Of a stretch of DNA of 64,000 nucleotides, positions 48,681-58,461 are shown piece after piece. Made by a program: the position numbers and the translations under genes. The notes below the pieces were generated by a model. It was not told where the DNA came from, searched no databases, and saw nothing but the letters and a program-made list of their open reading frames with translations. This stretch comes from Asparagopsis taxiformis (lineage: Eukaryota > Rhodophyta > Florideophyceae > Bonnemaisoniales > Bonnemaisoniaceae). Positions within the stretch are counted from its first letter, which is position 1; every line of letters begins with the position of its first letter. The stretch covers positions 1 to 64,000 of the forward strand of contig JALQPE010000653.1 in the NCBI GenBank assembly GCA_030407315.1. The letters are read 5' to 3'.

Positions 48681-49802
48681 TTAGACATGACCGTGCAACT
48701 CGATTGCTAACTCGTTTCGAATTGTCTCTACTCTACTATCGCTCTTCCGCAACAAGTTCCAATATTTATTGCTCCCTCCGCCGACCTCTCCGCACGCGAG
48801 AACATCGCTCATTGGTGAAGCATCACTGCAAACTACTTCACCAAAGAGCCAATCATTTACAAAAATATTCCAGTCTCTCCCTGGCCCGCGATCACGATCG
48901 CTGCCCGATGCGTACAACAGCATCTTGATGTGCAACACAATGGCCAATTCAGTGCGCCTGTCACACATTGCGAAACAACACTCCTCTTGCTGTGACAACA
49001 TGCTGAACGAGCCCATGACGTTCTGCTCTGTTTTCCACATGTTGGCCACCTCGACTCCGAGTGTACCGCGTGCGGCGTAATACTCTCCGGGCCCGCATTC
49101 AATAGAAACCGGAAGTGGAACCGTGTAGGCCATGCGCAGTGCCATTGCGGCACGACGTGCTCGTCTGTCTCCAAGTCGACCGCGACTTACAAAGGTCTTC
49201 CAATCACCTACAGATTCTTCCCAATGACGCGGTTTCTTCTCTACCAATTCGTCGATTGGTTCGCCATCAATCAGGGTGGATTGGAAGACGTAGCCGTTCC
49301 AAAATACCTCTGCAGACTCTTCATATGTTGTCAATTTTCTTCGGACTCGCCGGTAGATCCTGCCGTTTCGCGTGCGCCACATTGGCGCTGCCCAATGCAG
49401 ACGACGCGCTTTCGTGGACCATAGACGCGGTAATGAACGTCCTGCGATCACTACACCTACAGCTGTACCGATAAGCAGCATGTCGGGTGAAGAATATTCA
49501 TAGGTAACGTAGAGAGAGATGCCGAGCGTGAGTAAGGCTGAAATGTAGAAAGTTATCGTCATGCAAATATCCATAGCGATTGTTGACGGGTAGGATAAGC
49601 GGGTGGCAGAGGCCAACATTGCGGATAATACACCGAAGAGATGCAAGACGAGGAAGATTATCTTCTCTGATCCGGAAGTGTCTTCGTTTTGGCTTTGAGA
49701 GCCATTTGTTTCTGGTGACGGCTTTGGACTGGGAAGAGGGGATGAATCACTGTGGTGGGTGAGGAGAAGGATGAAGAGGATTAAGGGGACGGGGCGCGTC
49801 AT
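48681..49802 (-). CDS. Predicted membrane protein, tandem paralogue 1 (unknown family)
   Basis: 373 residues. A signal-like N-terminus (LILFILLLTHHSDS) is followed by a Pro/Ser stretch and three hydrophobic helices (about 46-70, 75-102 and 106-122). The cytosolic-type domain shares several blocks with the next gene: ALRMAYTVPLPVSIECG, TELAIVLHIKMLLYASG, NDWLFGEVVCSDAS and KYWNLLRKSD. I do not recognise the domain outside this pair. Head-to-tail with its paralogue at 49979 (176 bp apart). Intronless. Confidence 0.8.
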   Translation of the reverse strand: MTRPVPLILFILLLTHHSDSSPLPSPKPSPETNGSQSQNEDTSGSEKIIFLVLHLFGVLSAMLASATRLSYPSTIAMDICMTITFYISALLTLGISLYVTYEYSSPDMLLIGTAVGVVIAGRSLPRLWSTKARRLHWAAPMWRTRNGRIYRRVRRKLTTYEESAEVFWNGYVFQSTLIDGEPIDELVEKKPRHWEESVGDWKTFVSRGRLGDRRARRAAMALRMAYTVPLPVSIECGPGEYYAARGTLGVEVANMWKTEQNVMGSFSMLSQQEECCFAMCDRRTELAIVLHIKMLLYASGSDRDRGPGRDWNIFVNDWLFGEVVCSDASPMSDVLACGEVGGGSNKYWNLLRKSDSRVETIRNELAIELHGHV

Positions 49803-49978
49803 GACATAGTGGCTGAAGAGATTGCGAAGGCATGGAATAATTTGAGGTCAAGCTTGTCTTGGCGAAGAAATTTGTCAAGCTGTGAAAAAAGGTTTTGACA
49901 CTCACCGGTCAAAGTGTACAAAAGATGACTACAGTACACCCAGTAAATACAGCAATGCACAATTCTTCTTTCCGATGT

Positions 49979-51403
49979 TTACTGTGGCGGAAAGGCAGCA
50001 AAATCCTTCCTTGTTGCTTGCTTCAAACCAGCCACTGGCCTATCGTATGATGTCGGGATCTGCATTGGAATATCAATGCTTGGTACCCCTATTCCAAAGC
50101 TGGTCTGCAGCAACGAACACTTCCTCGGCAATACATTGAGCTGCGTAGGGTTTGTCCGGAACAAATCATCCTGGCTTTTCAACATATTCAAAACATCTTC
50201 CGGTGTGGCAGCCATCACACGTTTCTGCTCCGGTCGATCTCGATAGGCAGTCATTCTAGCATCTGTACGACTCAGAATGTTCCAATATTTCTCCGGTTCG
50301 CCATCCACTGTACCCCACACCAATGGATCTTGAAGATGCTGGTCAAAGCTACACACCATCTCGCCAAACAACCAATCATCAGCGAATTTTCTCGAACCCG
50401 AGAAGCCGTCACCATTATCATCCATCAGCATTTTTAAGTGAAGAACTATCGCCAAATCCGTTCGGTCGCTAACCTCGATAGGGACAGGATTGGGGTCAGG
50501 TTGGAAAAAGCTCACAAAGTAGCCAATTTGTTGGTTGTCCAAATGCCACTGTTGCTTGAGCTCGGCGCTTGCAGACACTCGAGCTACATTGAGAGCTGCG
50601 CTATTGACATCGCAATTTATAACAGCCGGTAACGGCACTGCATGTGCCATCCGAAGCGCCAGGGCAGCACGATGAGCTCCTGTATCACCCATGCGAGCCG
50701 AAACGATGAATTTGCGCCAGTCATACTGATCGTTTTCCCAGCGCAACGGCTCTTTCTCGATGAGTTCTGTCACTTTGAAGCCGTTTTCTAAATGAGGCTC
50801 TTGCCTGTAGGCATCCATGAAAACATCCTTCTTCTCATAGGACTCGATGTTGCGGGTTGTTCGCTTGAACATTTCACCCTGTATTGAGCGCCACATGGGA
50901 GCCTTTCGATGCATTCTGCGCGTTTCTATGCCGCTTATTCGCGGTAATGATCTCCACTTTTCGAGAATGTTTATCCCTATTCCAATAAGCAATAGATCAG
51001 ATGAACCATACACATAGCACAGGTAACCCGAGCATGCCAGGAAAATGCTGGTTAGGATAACGAAAGCCACCACGCACATTAACTCTTTAAACTCGGAGGA
51101 GAGATAGTAGATGCGCTGGAGAGAGAGTAGTACAAAGGCGGAGATACCGATGACATGCAAAGCGAAAAAGACGGCACGGCCAACATTGGGGCGTTGCTCA
51201 AACCATGGGACAGGTGGGTCATCATCTTGCTCTTCAAAAGGTTGTTCGGGTTCATCTTGTCTGATGGGTACGACAAGGTGAGCGGCGACCGGAAGGGCTG
51301 GAGCATGTTTTGAAGCAGTCGGCACGACGGATGCTGAAGTGTGTAAAAGCAATAGACTTAGGAGGCAGAAGGCCAAGGTTCGTTTAGCATGTCGAGAACA
51401 CAT
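49979..51403 (-). CDS. Predicted membrane protein, tandem paralogue 2 (unknown family)
   Basis: Start chosen at ATG 51403 because it opens a good signal peptide (KRTLAFCLLSLLLLHTSAS); the frame itself continues 40 codons upstream. About 474 residues. The plan is the same as the neighbour at 48681: acidic linker, helices at VFFALHVIGISAFVLLSLQ, CVVAFVILTSIFLACSGYLC and LLLIGIGINIL, then the shared domain (ALRMAHAVPLPAVINCD, DLAIVLHLKMLMDDN, DDWLFGEMVCSFD, KYWNILSRTDARM). It has an extra C-terminal tail of about 80 residues. The pair arose by tandem duplication and has diverged well. The function is unknown. Confidence 0.8.
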   Translation of the reverse strand: MCSRHAKRTLAFCLLSLLLLHTSASVVPTASKHAPALPVAAHLVVPIRQDEPEQPFEEQDDDPPVPWFEQRPNVGRAVFFALHVIGISAFVLLSLQRIYYLSSEFKELMCVVAFVILTSIFLACSGYLCYVYGSSDLLLIGIGINILEKWRSLPRISGIETRRMHRKAPMWRSIQGEMFKRTTRNIESYEKKDVFMDAYRQEPHLENGFKVTELIEKEPLRWENDQYDWRKFIVSARMGDTGAHRAALALRMAHAVPLPAVINCDVNSAALNVARVSASAELKQQWHLDNQQIGYFVSFFQPDPNPVPIEVSDRTDLAIVLHLKMLMDDNGDGFSGSRKFADDWLFGEMVCSFDQHLQDPLVWGTVDGEPEKYWNILSRTDARMTAYRDRPEQKRVMAATPEDVLNMLKSQDDLFRTNPTQLNVLPRKCSLLQTSFGIGVPSIDIPMQIPTSYDRPVAGLKQATRKDFAAFPPQ

Positions 51404-51723
51404 GTTTGCGTCAAGTTTGGAAAGTTTTGCTATGGGGACACGGTGGAATGGGAGTGGACTAGAAACAATAGAGGGTATCCTTAAAGGTATCTGCCCTGCC
51501 CTCGTGGTACCCAAGGGTACCAAGACATTATGCTGTGGTGTAGCTTGAGTGGGGTAGAAATATGGGGTGCTGCAGACAGTGGTGAATAAAAATAGAGAGG
51601 GCTCGAAATCTTCGACATCGACAAATGAAGAAGAAAATGAAACACTTAGATCCGATGCATGTGTATAAGATTCGGAGTTACAACTTGTACGAATTTCTTC
51701 TCTTTACAGCAATAATAAGGCAT
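51404..51723. other. Intergenic region
   Basis: 320 bp upstream of the paralogue-2 start and downstream of the small gene at 51724. No further feature is evident; it presumably holds the paralogue-2 promoter. Confidence 0.45.
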
Positions 51724-52146
51724 TCAATCAAAAGACACGTGTACCCTCAAGTAAATAATGACACAAGTGAGGACAAATGTCCAATGTCGAGGTATTTGCT
51801 CACGTGTAACTACACTATGTGGCATATCCAAGCACTCGCGTTCAAGCTTTGCTACACTGTTAAATACATCTTTGCAAGCTTCTTGCACCGTAGCTCCGTT
51901 GGAAATGCGCGCATTCATTTTGGCACATCTCCTGTAGAATGGCGACGCCGTTCGAACTGCTGGTGATTTCTTCCGAACTCTCAACATCATATCAACCGCA
52001 TCGTCCGTATCATATACCGCACTGACAAACGCCTTCACTGTTTCCCTTTGCAGCGCCGTCAAACTCGGCAGACAGTATTTGTGAGACATTGTCGACAAGC
52101 TCCTCTTCAAGTCGCATTCCTTTATTCCCCATCGGCGAGCACACAT
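51724..52146 (-). CDS. Small hypothetical protein, possibly 3' exon of a larger gene
   Basis: 140 residues from ATG 52146 (MCARRWGIKECDLKRS), or shorter from an inner ATG (MSHKYCLPSLTALQ). Helical, with charged and cysteine residues (YRRCAKMNARISNGATVQEA, then CKDVFNSVAKLERECLD). It ends in a hydrophobic TFVLTCVIIYLR segment that could be a tail anchor. No family is recognised. A TTTACTGCAG acceptor-like word lies just upstream of the ATG, and a minus frame at 52256-52516 ending near a GTATGG donor could be a 5' exon. The phases do not join cleanly, so I leave it as a single frame. Confidence 0.45.
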   Translation of the reverse strand: MCARRWGIKECDLKRSLSTMSHKYCLPSLTALQRETVKAFVSAVYDTDDAVDMMLRVRKKSPAVRTASPFYRRCAKMNARISNGATVQEACKDVFNSVAKLERECLDMPHSVVTREQIPRHWTFVLTCVIIYLRVHVSFD

Positions 52147-52255
52147 TAATGCTGCAGTAAATTCACGCGTACACGGGTACGAAAAATCGGCACTGTGAGC
52201 AAACGTCAGCTCGGAGACAACCTGTGCGGAGAAGAGTCAGATGCTGATTTGTCGA

Positions 52256-52516
52256 TTAGTGACACACAGTGTCGACACGTGCAATGGACCATACCTTGGA
52301 ATAAGTCGCATTCACAACAGTGCACACCAGCGCTTCATGGTTCAAGACTTGCATGGTCGCAGAAGCTCGAACTGGAACCTTTGAAGCGCATTGTGCGAGC
52401 GCCCGCCGACGCCCGTTGGCGAAACTAGAGGATTTCAGACGCGCGGATGATCGGTCAATAAAGAATGGACTACTCGTGAAGGCAGGCACATTCATCGCGA
52501 AGCTAATGTCTAGCAA
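52256..52516 (-). CDS. Doubtful small frame, possible upstream exon
   Basis: 86 codons starting MLDISFAMNVPAFTSSPFF, then Ser/Arg/Ala-rich and transit-peptide-like, with CTVVNATYSK before an AAG|GTATGG donor-like site. It lies upstream of, and on the same strand as, the 140-codon gene. Splicing to the visible acceptor gives an immediate stop, so the link is unproven and the frame may be chance. Confidence 0.25.
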   Translation of the reverse strand: MLDISFAMNVPAFTSSPFFIDRSSARLKSSSFANGRRRALAQCASKVPVRASATMQVLNHEALVCTVVNATYSKVWSIARVDTVCH

Positions 52517-52963
52517 ATGTAGGCGTGATGCACTCCGAAGTGCAAACAGCTTTTATGCACGGTCAGCGCAAATATCTTGGGATAATTCAACGTAGGCATT
52601 GTCATGCAGCCAATGAAATTTGATTAGTTCTGAAAGGAAGACGTTTACACGCGGCAGGAAGCACGAAAACTGTGGATTTACGAGCAAGAAGCACGGCGCG
52701 TTTGAGATTTATTGGAAGATTGCATTTGCATGCAGCAAACCGACGCGTATCATGTGCTAGCCTTTTAATGAGATACAAACATTTCCAATTGTTTATCGGT
52801 CCACTTAATTATTCCTCGACCAACTAAATTAATGTTTCTCAATCCCAATTTCTTTTCAATCCACATAATGATTAGCCCTACGAACAATTAATTATAGCCA
52901 GGTCTCAAATTACCGAGGTTACACAGCTTAGCTGCAGATCTTAGCTACACGCGGTCGATCCTC
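52517..52963. other. Intergenic region, AT-rich
   Basis: About 450 bp of A/T-rich DNA with TTAATT words (52800-52900). It is the likely upstream region of the peptidyl-tRNA hydrolase gene. No RNA gene or repeat seen. Confidence 0.45.
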
Positions 52964-53737
52964 ATGTCGCCAACGTCCCCGATGCGTGCCTTCATTCTTC
53001 CATCCCTCTTTTGTCCTCCGTGTCAAATTAGACAATCGTTCTGTCCACAAACACGTCCAGCTAGATGTATCCCCATCTCAAACCAGCAATCACTCTCTTC
53101 TCCTGCCTCAACACAAAACGATTCCAAATCGCGTAGTGACCGCCTCGTGCTTGTAGGGCTGGGAAACCCCGGCCCCAATTATGCCAATACACGACACAAT
53201 ATTGGTTTTGAAATTGTGGATGAGTTTGTCAAACGAAATGGAAAAGTGCCCTTTACTCAGGACAAACGCTTCAAAGCAGACATCGCGACTCTATCCGTCT
53301 CCAATTCCACCGTGCACGTCGTGAAACCACGAACCTTTATGAATGAATCAGGCATTGCGGTACGCGCCATCATGTCTTTCTATAAACTGCCCGTAGAGTC
53401 TCTTCTGGTTGTCACCGATGACCTTGCGCAAGAGGTCGGCTGCATCCGCGTGCGAGCAAAGGGAAGTCCGGGAGGACACAACGGACTGAGAAGCATAGAA
53501 AAACATGTTGGCACTCGATCCTATGCCAGACTTAAGATTGGTGTTGGTGCACCGCACGACGGCTCTACAGGCTGGAGAGATCACGTACTTGGTAGTTTTT
53601 CCAGAGGAGAGCAGGACATGTTGATTGATGTCACGTGGGAGTGTATGGATGTGCTGGAACATTGGGTCTGCGAACCAGACATCGACAAAGTGATCAGCAA
53701 AGCAGCACTACAACAATGGCGAGGTAAAAGAAACTGA
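52964..53737 (+). CDS. Peptidyl-tRNA hydrolase, bacterial type, organelle-targeted
   Basis: 257 residues. The core begins at about 60 (LVLVGLGNPGPNYANTRHNI) and carries the family residues: catalytic His78, Asn127 in FMNESG, Asp152 in VVTDDL, and Asn173 in GGHNGL. It frees stalled peptidyl-tRNAs by hydrolysing the ester bond so that tRNA can be recycled. The first 58 residues (Ser/Pro/Arg/Gln-rich, few acids) look like a transit peptide for plastid or mitochondrion. Intronless. Its stop is 44 bp from that of the convergent GALT gene. Confidence 0.93.
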   Translation: MSPTSPMRAFILPSLFCPPCQIRQSFCPQTRPARCIPISNQQSLSSPASTQNDSKSRSDRLVLVGLGNPGPNYANTRHNIGFEIVDEFVKRNGKVPFTQDKRFKADIATLSVSNSTVHVVKPRTFMNESGIAVRAIMSFYKLPVESLLVVTDDLAQEVGCIRVRAKGSPGGHNGLRSIEKHVGTRSYARLKIGVGAPHDGSTGWRDHVLGSFSRGEQDMLIDVTWECMDVLEHWVCEPDIDKVISKAALQQWRGKRN

Positions 53738-53780
53738 TTTATTGTGTATCTATCTCATAGGCACCAAAGCAATCGTTCCA

Positions 53781-54863
53781 TTAAGCCGAATTCTTGGCTT
53801 CACTGTAGTGCACTTCCGGTAAGACAGCCAGGCGTGCTGCTGCCTGTTCAGCAGTGAGATCACGCTGAGACTCGCCGAGCATCTCAAAGCCGACCATGAA
53901 TTTACGCACCGTAGCGCTTCGCAGCAGTGGCGGGTAGAAGTGCATGTGGAAGTGTGCGTACGGATGTTCCGACGGGTTATCGCCTGTTGTAGGCGCCTGA
54001 AGCAATCCCATCGAGTATGGGAACAGTGTTGTGAAAAGGTTATCGTAGCGTACAGTGACGCGGCGATAAATATCAGCAAGATCCTTACGCATGGCCTCAG
54101 TGAAGTTGAGCAAACACGGCACACGAGTCTTGGTGAATATGAGCACTTCAAACGGCCAGACAGCCCAGAAAGGCACAACGGCAAGGAATGTGTCATTTTG
54201 ACAGACGATACGTTCCTTGGCTTCCATCTCAAGCTTTGCATAGTCCTCAAGCATGTGTGTTCCCTTTGCAGTGTGATACTTTTCGAGGTTGAAGAGCTCT
54301 TTCGATGGTTCTTCTGGAATAAACTCGGATGACCAGATCTGACCGTGCGGATGCGGATTGGAACATCCCATCATTGTACCCTTGTTTTCGAAGATGAGCA
54401 CGTGATTGATGTAGTCCAATTTCGAGAGCGTTGAATATTCATCCACCCAAGCATTCACAACGTGAACGAGGTCTTCGACGGTCATCTCGGCGACAGTTTT
54501 GTTGAGCTTGGGAGAGAAGCACACAACGCGACATTTGCCACGAACGGCCTTGGCGACTAGAAGATCATTGTTCTCCACGGATCCAACCTGACCATGTGGT
54601 GTATCAGCCAATAGGGCCTGGAAGTCGTTGTCGAACACAAATGTGGTCTTGTAGTCTGGGTTTTGAACGGTTCCATTGACACGAAAGTTACCGGGGCCGA
54701 GGTAATCTTTGGGATCATATTCCGGACGATCGTCAGACGGCAACTCCTCGACGGAGCCCTGCCACGGGCGCTTTGCCCGATGCGGGGACACAAGTATCCA
54801 TCGTCCTGCGAGAGGATTGTAACGACGATGCGGATGTTCGGTGTAGTCGAAGGATTGGGACAT
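53781..54863 (-). CDS. Galactose-1-phosphate uridylyltransferase
   Basis: 360 residues, a normal family length. The active-site HPH triad is at 171-173 (CSNPHPHGQIW), His173 being the nucleophile that carries UMP. The second half has the HFHMHFYPPLLRS signature (about 305-317). It exchanges UMP between UDP-glucose and galactose-1-phosphate (Leloir pathway), in the cytosol. In E. coli a Cys-x-x-Cys pair near residue 52-55 helps bind zinc; here the aligned stretch reads PKDYLGPGNFRV, so both cysteines are absent. Zinc binding at that site must differ or be lost. Divergent from the helicase gene, with 363 bp between starts. Confidence 0.93.
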   Translation of the reverse strand: MSQSFDYTEHPHRRYNPLAGRWILVSPHRAKRPWQGSVEELPSDDRPEYDPKDYLGPGNFRVNGTVQNPDYKTTFVFDNDFQALLADTPHGQVGSVENNDLLVAKAVRGKCRVVCFSPKLNKTVAEMTVEDLVHVVNAWVDEYSTLSKLDYINHVLIFENKGTMMGCSNPHPHGQIWSSEFIPEEPSKELFNLEKYHTAKGTHMLEDYAKLEMEAKERIVCQNDTFLAVVPFWAVWPFEVLIFTKTRVPCLLNFTEAMRKDLADIYRRVTVRYDNLFTTLFPYSMGLLQAPTTGDNPSEHPYAHFHMHFYPPLLRSATVRKFMVGFEMLGESQRDLTAEQAAARLAVLPEVHYSEAKNSA

Positions 54864-55226
54864 GACGGCTGTTGAAGGACTAACGAATGTCAGTGCGCCG
54901 ATGGCGAAATGAGATGAGGAGGAGGCATTGAAGTAGCAATTGATTTTGATCGTTTGCTACGTCAGCAAAACGGGGCAGAAATTGCGATGCACTGCAAGTT
55001 TTTGTTCCATAAGAAATTCCCTCCGTTGTGATTGGGCGCCTTGTTATTCGTTAGATATTGGTAAGTTGCAGTCCATCCTGCCGAGCGAGCGAGTCGCCAT
55101 CGTCGGTTTCACTCAAAACCACCTTGACACCATTGCTACCGTCGACAGTACATCAAGCTGCGCAGCGGTGAACGCACATAGGTACCGCCTCGTGCCGCCG
55201 CTGCCGTCTTTCTGCAGCCCCCCGCC
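54864..55226. promoter_or_regulatory. Bidirectional intergenic region, GALT / PRP2-like
   Basis: 363 bp between divergent ATGs; a chance frame begins at 54940. It contains a GTTGTGATTGGGCG (ATTGG) word near 55024. No named element can be fixed. Confidence 0.4.
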
Positions 55227-58200
55227 ATGTCCGACCCACCCAACGATGCACTGTTGCGCTGGCTCGAACCAGCACTACACGATCTGTTGGGATTCACAGA
55301 CCGTCCAACTGCCTTGTATATTTATGATCTTGCTTTGAAAAATCGCACTGTGTCCTCGTTGTCACCGCTTCTACAATCTGAGGCTTCCATTCCATCGTCA
55401 CGCGTAGATGATCTACAAACCTTCTGTACTTCTCTGCTCCAAATTCTACCCCCGCCGCAACCTGTTCAACAGGTACAGCACCCTGCAAAGTCATCTCACA
55501 CTGCCGATCGCTCACGGGTTCGTGATCTTGCCTATATCCGCGCATTACAACGAAATCAACGTAATGAGGCCTATCAACTTTTGCCAGATCCGCAAGACCA
55601 CCCTAGTCAACCTCCTGTCACTTTGAAAAACCACCAATCTCTTGAACGCAAGAAACAAAGAGCTCTCATTCGTGAACAGCGCGCTAATCAGAAACGTGCT
55701 CGACTTACACGACCCGTCTCACCTCCACAACCGCCGTCGCCTCCAGAACCAGTCCAGCCGAAGCAGCCGTCAAAACCGCCATCCCCAACTCCCCCTTCCT
55801 CACCTGTTCAACCACAACAGCCTCACGAAGATGACGAAACAATATCACGCCTCCGACAACTTTCCCGACGCACCTATCTCCGTAAACGTGAGATAAAAGA
55901 ACTGGAGCTCCTGCGTGCCGAGCTCGATGATGAAAAAATGTTATTCCGTGGTGAGAAGCTTTCTGTTCGTGAACAATCAGATCTTCAGCTTAAGGAACAA
56001 CTGTATCAATTGGCATGGCAGCGTGTCAGTGACCTTCGTGGAGATGATGCTGCAGGGCTCTACAAAATGCCTGGTCTTGAAGATGCGGACGATCGAGAAC
56101 GCCGAAAGACAGAGAAGGAACGAAGAGAGGATTTATTAACTGCCCGTTATCTAGAACCAGAGCGTTCTGCTGGACATGCAGTTCGGACGGACCAGGCCAG
56201 GTGGGAGGAAGAGCAAATTCGAAAGGGAAAACGGCGTGAAATCTCATCTGCAACCACGGGTACAAAGAAGTTTGAAATTTTGCTCGACCCAGTCAAGTTT
56301 GAGATGTCATCTTCTTTGCCAGCATTGCATCGGGAAGATGACGCCGTAGATTTCAGAAAGTCTCGGAAGGAAGCAAAATTGAATGCAATTCGGGAACAGA
56401 GAGAGTCCCTACCCATGTTCAAACATAAGGACGCACTCATTGATGCCATAAAGAAGCACCAAGTATTAGTCGTACAGAGTGAAACGGGAAGTGGAAAGAC
56501 CACCCAGATCCCACAGTATCTTGTTGAACATGGCTTTGGTAGGATTGCATGTACTCAACCGAGAAGGGTTGCAGCTATGTCAGTGGCTGCTCGTGTTGCG
56601 GAAGAAATGGGTGTAAAGCTAGGAAATGAAGTTGGCTATTCTATTCGTTTCGAAGATTGTACGTCAGAACGAACTATCATCAAATATATGACGGATGGTA
56701 TGCTGTTGCGCGAGTTCCTTTCTGAGCCGGATTTAGGCGGCTACAATGTCATTATTATTGATGAGGCACATGAGAGATCCATGAGTACAGACATTGTGAT
56801 GGGTCTTGTAAAAGATATAGCACGACTCCGAGGCGACGATGTCCGGGTGATCATATCCTCTGCAACCCTGAACACGAAAAAATTCTCCGAGTACTTTGAT
56901 GATGCTCCTATATACACAGTGCCTGGGCGTCGGTACGAAGTCGATATTTTGTACACGAAAGCACCAGAAACAGACTACTTGGATGCGTGTTGCGTCACTG
57001 TGCTACAGATTCATGCATCACAACCGAAAGGAGACATTCTTGTGTTCTTGACTGGGCAGGAAGAGATTGAAACTGCAGAGGAGATGCTTCGGCAACGAAC
57101 GAAGGGGCTGGGTTCGAAGCTAGGAGAACTCGTAATCGCGCCGATATATGCCACCCTACCATCTGAAATGCAAGCCAAGATATTTGAACCGACACCCGAA
57201 CGTGCCCGGAAAGTTGTTCTAGCCACCAATATTGCTGAAACGTCCGTGACTATACCTGGAATTGTCTACGTCATAGATCCAGGATTCTGCAAGCAGAAGT
57301 CGTACAACCCTAAGACTGGTATAGAAAGTTTACTCGTTGTACCAGTGTCAAGAGCTGGCGCCAAGCAAAGGGCCGGACGTGCAGGACGAATGCAATCTGG
57401 CAAATGTTTCCGCTTGTACACAAAGTGGTCGTATGAGCACGAGATGGAGGAAGACACCATTCCAGAGTTGTTGAGGACAAATTTGGCACAAGTCGTACTG
57501 CTACTTATGTCGCTTGGAATTGAGAATCTGATCGATTTTGACTTTCTTGATGCACCACCTGCAGAAGCATTGTTACATTCTCTGGAACATTTGTATGCAC
57601 TGGGTGCATTGAACGACCAAGGTCAGCTTACCAAAACGGGGCGTCGAATGGCAGAACTGCCGCTTGATCCAATGATGGCCAAAGCGCTCCTGGCCAGCGA
57701 GGCGTACGGATGTTCAGAAGAGGTAACCATGATTTGTGCGATGCTCAGCGTGAACAATGCGATATTTTATAGGCCCAAGGAAAAGAAAGTACAGGCAGAT
57801 GCTGCCAAAGCTGCGTTTTCGCGTGGTGGCGGAGGCGACCACATGACTCTTTTAAATTGCTATGTGCAATGGAAAGACTCCGGGTACTCGACACAATGGT
57901 GTTTCGAGAATTTTGTGCAGGCACGAACGATAAAGAGGGCAAGGGATGTGCGTGAACAGTTGGATGCGCTTCTTGATCGTGTAGAAATTGAAAGGGCTTC
58001 GGTAGGCACATGGAACAAAGAGCCGATTCTCAAGGCTCTCACTGCTGGCTTTTTCTACAACGCTTGTCGTCTTCAGAAGAACGGTAACTATCGAACGCTG
58101 AAGAATCCGCACACGATTCAAATCCACCCTTCAAGTTGCATGGCACACTCGGAGGTTCGACCAAGATGGCTCATTTACCATGAGTTGGTGTTCACGACGA

Positions 58201-58346
58201 AAGAGTTTATGCGACAAGTGTTTGATATTGAAGGCAAATGGTTGTTCGAAGTAGCACCACACTTCTACAAGGAGAAGGACGTGGAGGACAAAGAGGCAAA
58301 CTACAAGATGCCCAAAGTTATTGGTAGATCTACTGCGAAGCGATAA
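55227..58346 (+). CDS. DEAH-box pre-mRNA-splicing helicase, PRP2/DHX16 type
   Basis: 1,039 residues. The N-terminus (about 150-200) is a Pro-rich linker. Residues about 205-320 match the DHX16/PRP2 N-terminal region (LSRRTYLRKREIKELELLRA, then LYKMPG). The helicase core shows motif I GETGSGKTTQIPQYL (about 418-432), DEAH (about 511-514), SAT (about 545) and motif VI QRAGRAGRM (about 714-722). Winged-helix, ratchet and OB-fold domains follow. PRP2 remodels the activated spliceosome before the first splicing step, using ATP. Lack of an S1 domain argues against PRP22. A single uninterrupted exon, fitting the intron-poor genome. Confidence 0.93.
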   Translation: MSDPPNDALLRWLEPALHDLLGFTDRPTALYIYDLALKNRTVSSLSPLLQSEASIPSSRVDDLQTFCTSLLQILPPPQPVQQVQHPAKSSHTADRSRVRDLAYIRALQRNQRNEAYQLLPDPQDHPSQPPVTLKNHQSLERKKQRALIREQRANQKRARLTRPVSPPQPPSPPEPVQPKQPSKPPSPTPPSSPVQPQQPHEDDETISRLRQLSRRTYLRKREIKELELLRAELDDEKMLFRGEKLSVREQSDLQLKEQLYQLAWQRVSDLRGDDAAGLYKMPGLEDADDRERRKTEKERREDLLTARYLEPERSAGHAVRTDQARWEEEQIRKGKRREISSATTGTKKFEILLDPVKFEMSSSLPALHREDDAVDFRKSRKEAKLNAIREQRESLPMFKHKDALIDAIKKHQVLVVQSETGSGKTTQIPQYLVEHGFGRIACTQPRRVAAMSVAARVAEEMGVKLGNEVGYSIRFEDCTSERTIIKYMTDGMLLREFLSEPDLGGYNVIIIDEAHERSMSTDIVMGLVKDIARLRGDDVRVIISSATLNTKKFSEYFDDAPIYTVPGRRYEVDILYTKAPETDYLDACCVTVLQIHASQPKGDILVFLTGQEEIETAEEMLRQRTKGLGSKLGELVIAPIYATLPSEMQAKIFEPTPERARKVVLATNIAETSVTIPGIVYVIDPGFCKQKSYNPKTGIESLLVVPVSRAGAKQRAGRAGRMQSGKCFRLYTKWSYEHEMEEDTIPELLRTNLAQVVLLLMSLGIENLIDFDFLDAPPAEALLHSLEHLYALGALNDQGQLTKTGRRMAELPLDPMMAKALLASEAYGCSEEVTMICAMLSVNNAIFYRPKEKKVQADAAKAAFSRGGGGDHMTLLNCYVQWKDSGYSTQWCFENFVQARTIKRARDVREQLDALLDRVEIERASVGTWNKEPILKALTAGFFYNACRLQKNGNYRTLKNPHTIQIHPSSCMAHSEVRPRWLIYHELVFTTKEFMRQVFDIEGKWLFEVAPHFYKEKDVEDKEANYKMPKVIGRSTAKR

Positions 58347-58461
58347 CTTTTAAATATTTGCGCTGTACATTATTGGGAACTGGGATCTCGACGAGCACTC
58401 CGTACGGACATCGTGCAGCAACATCCGTTCTGTGGTTGGCATACATTTATCCTTGTATAAA

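Noticed and set aside
54940..55338. 132-codon frame upstream of the helicase
   Set aside because: It overlaps the helicase start in another frame, has no recognisable content and lies in the shared promoter interval.
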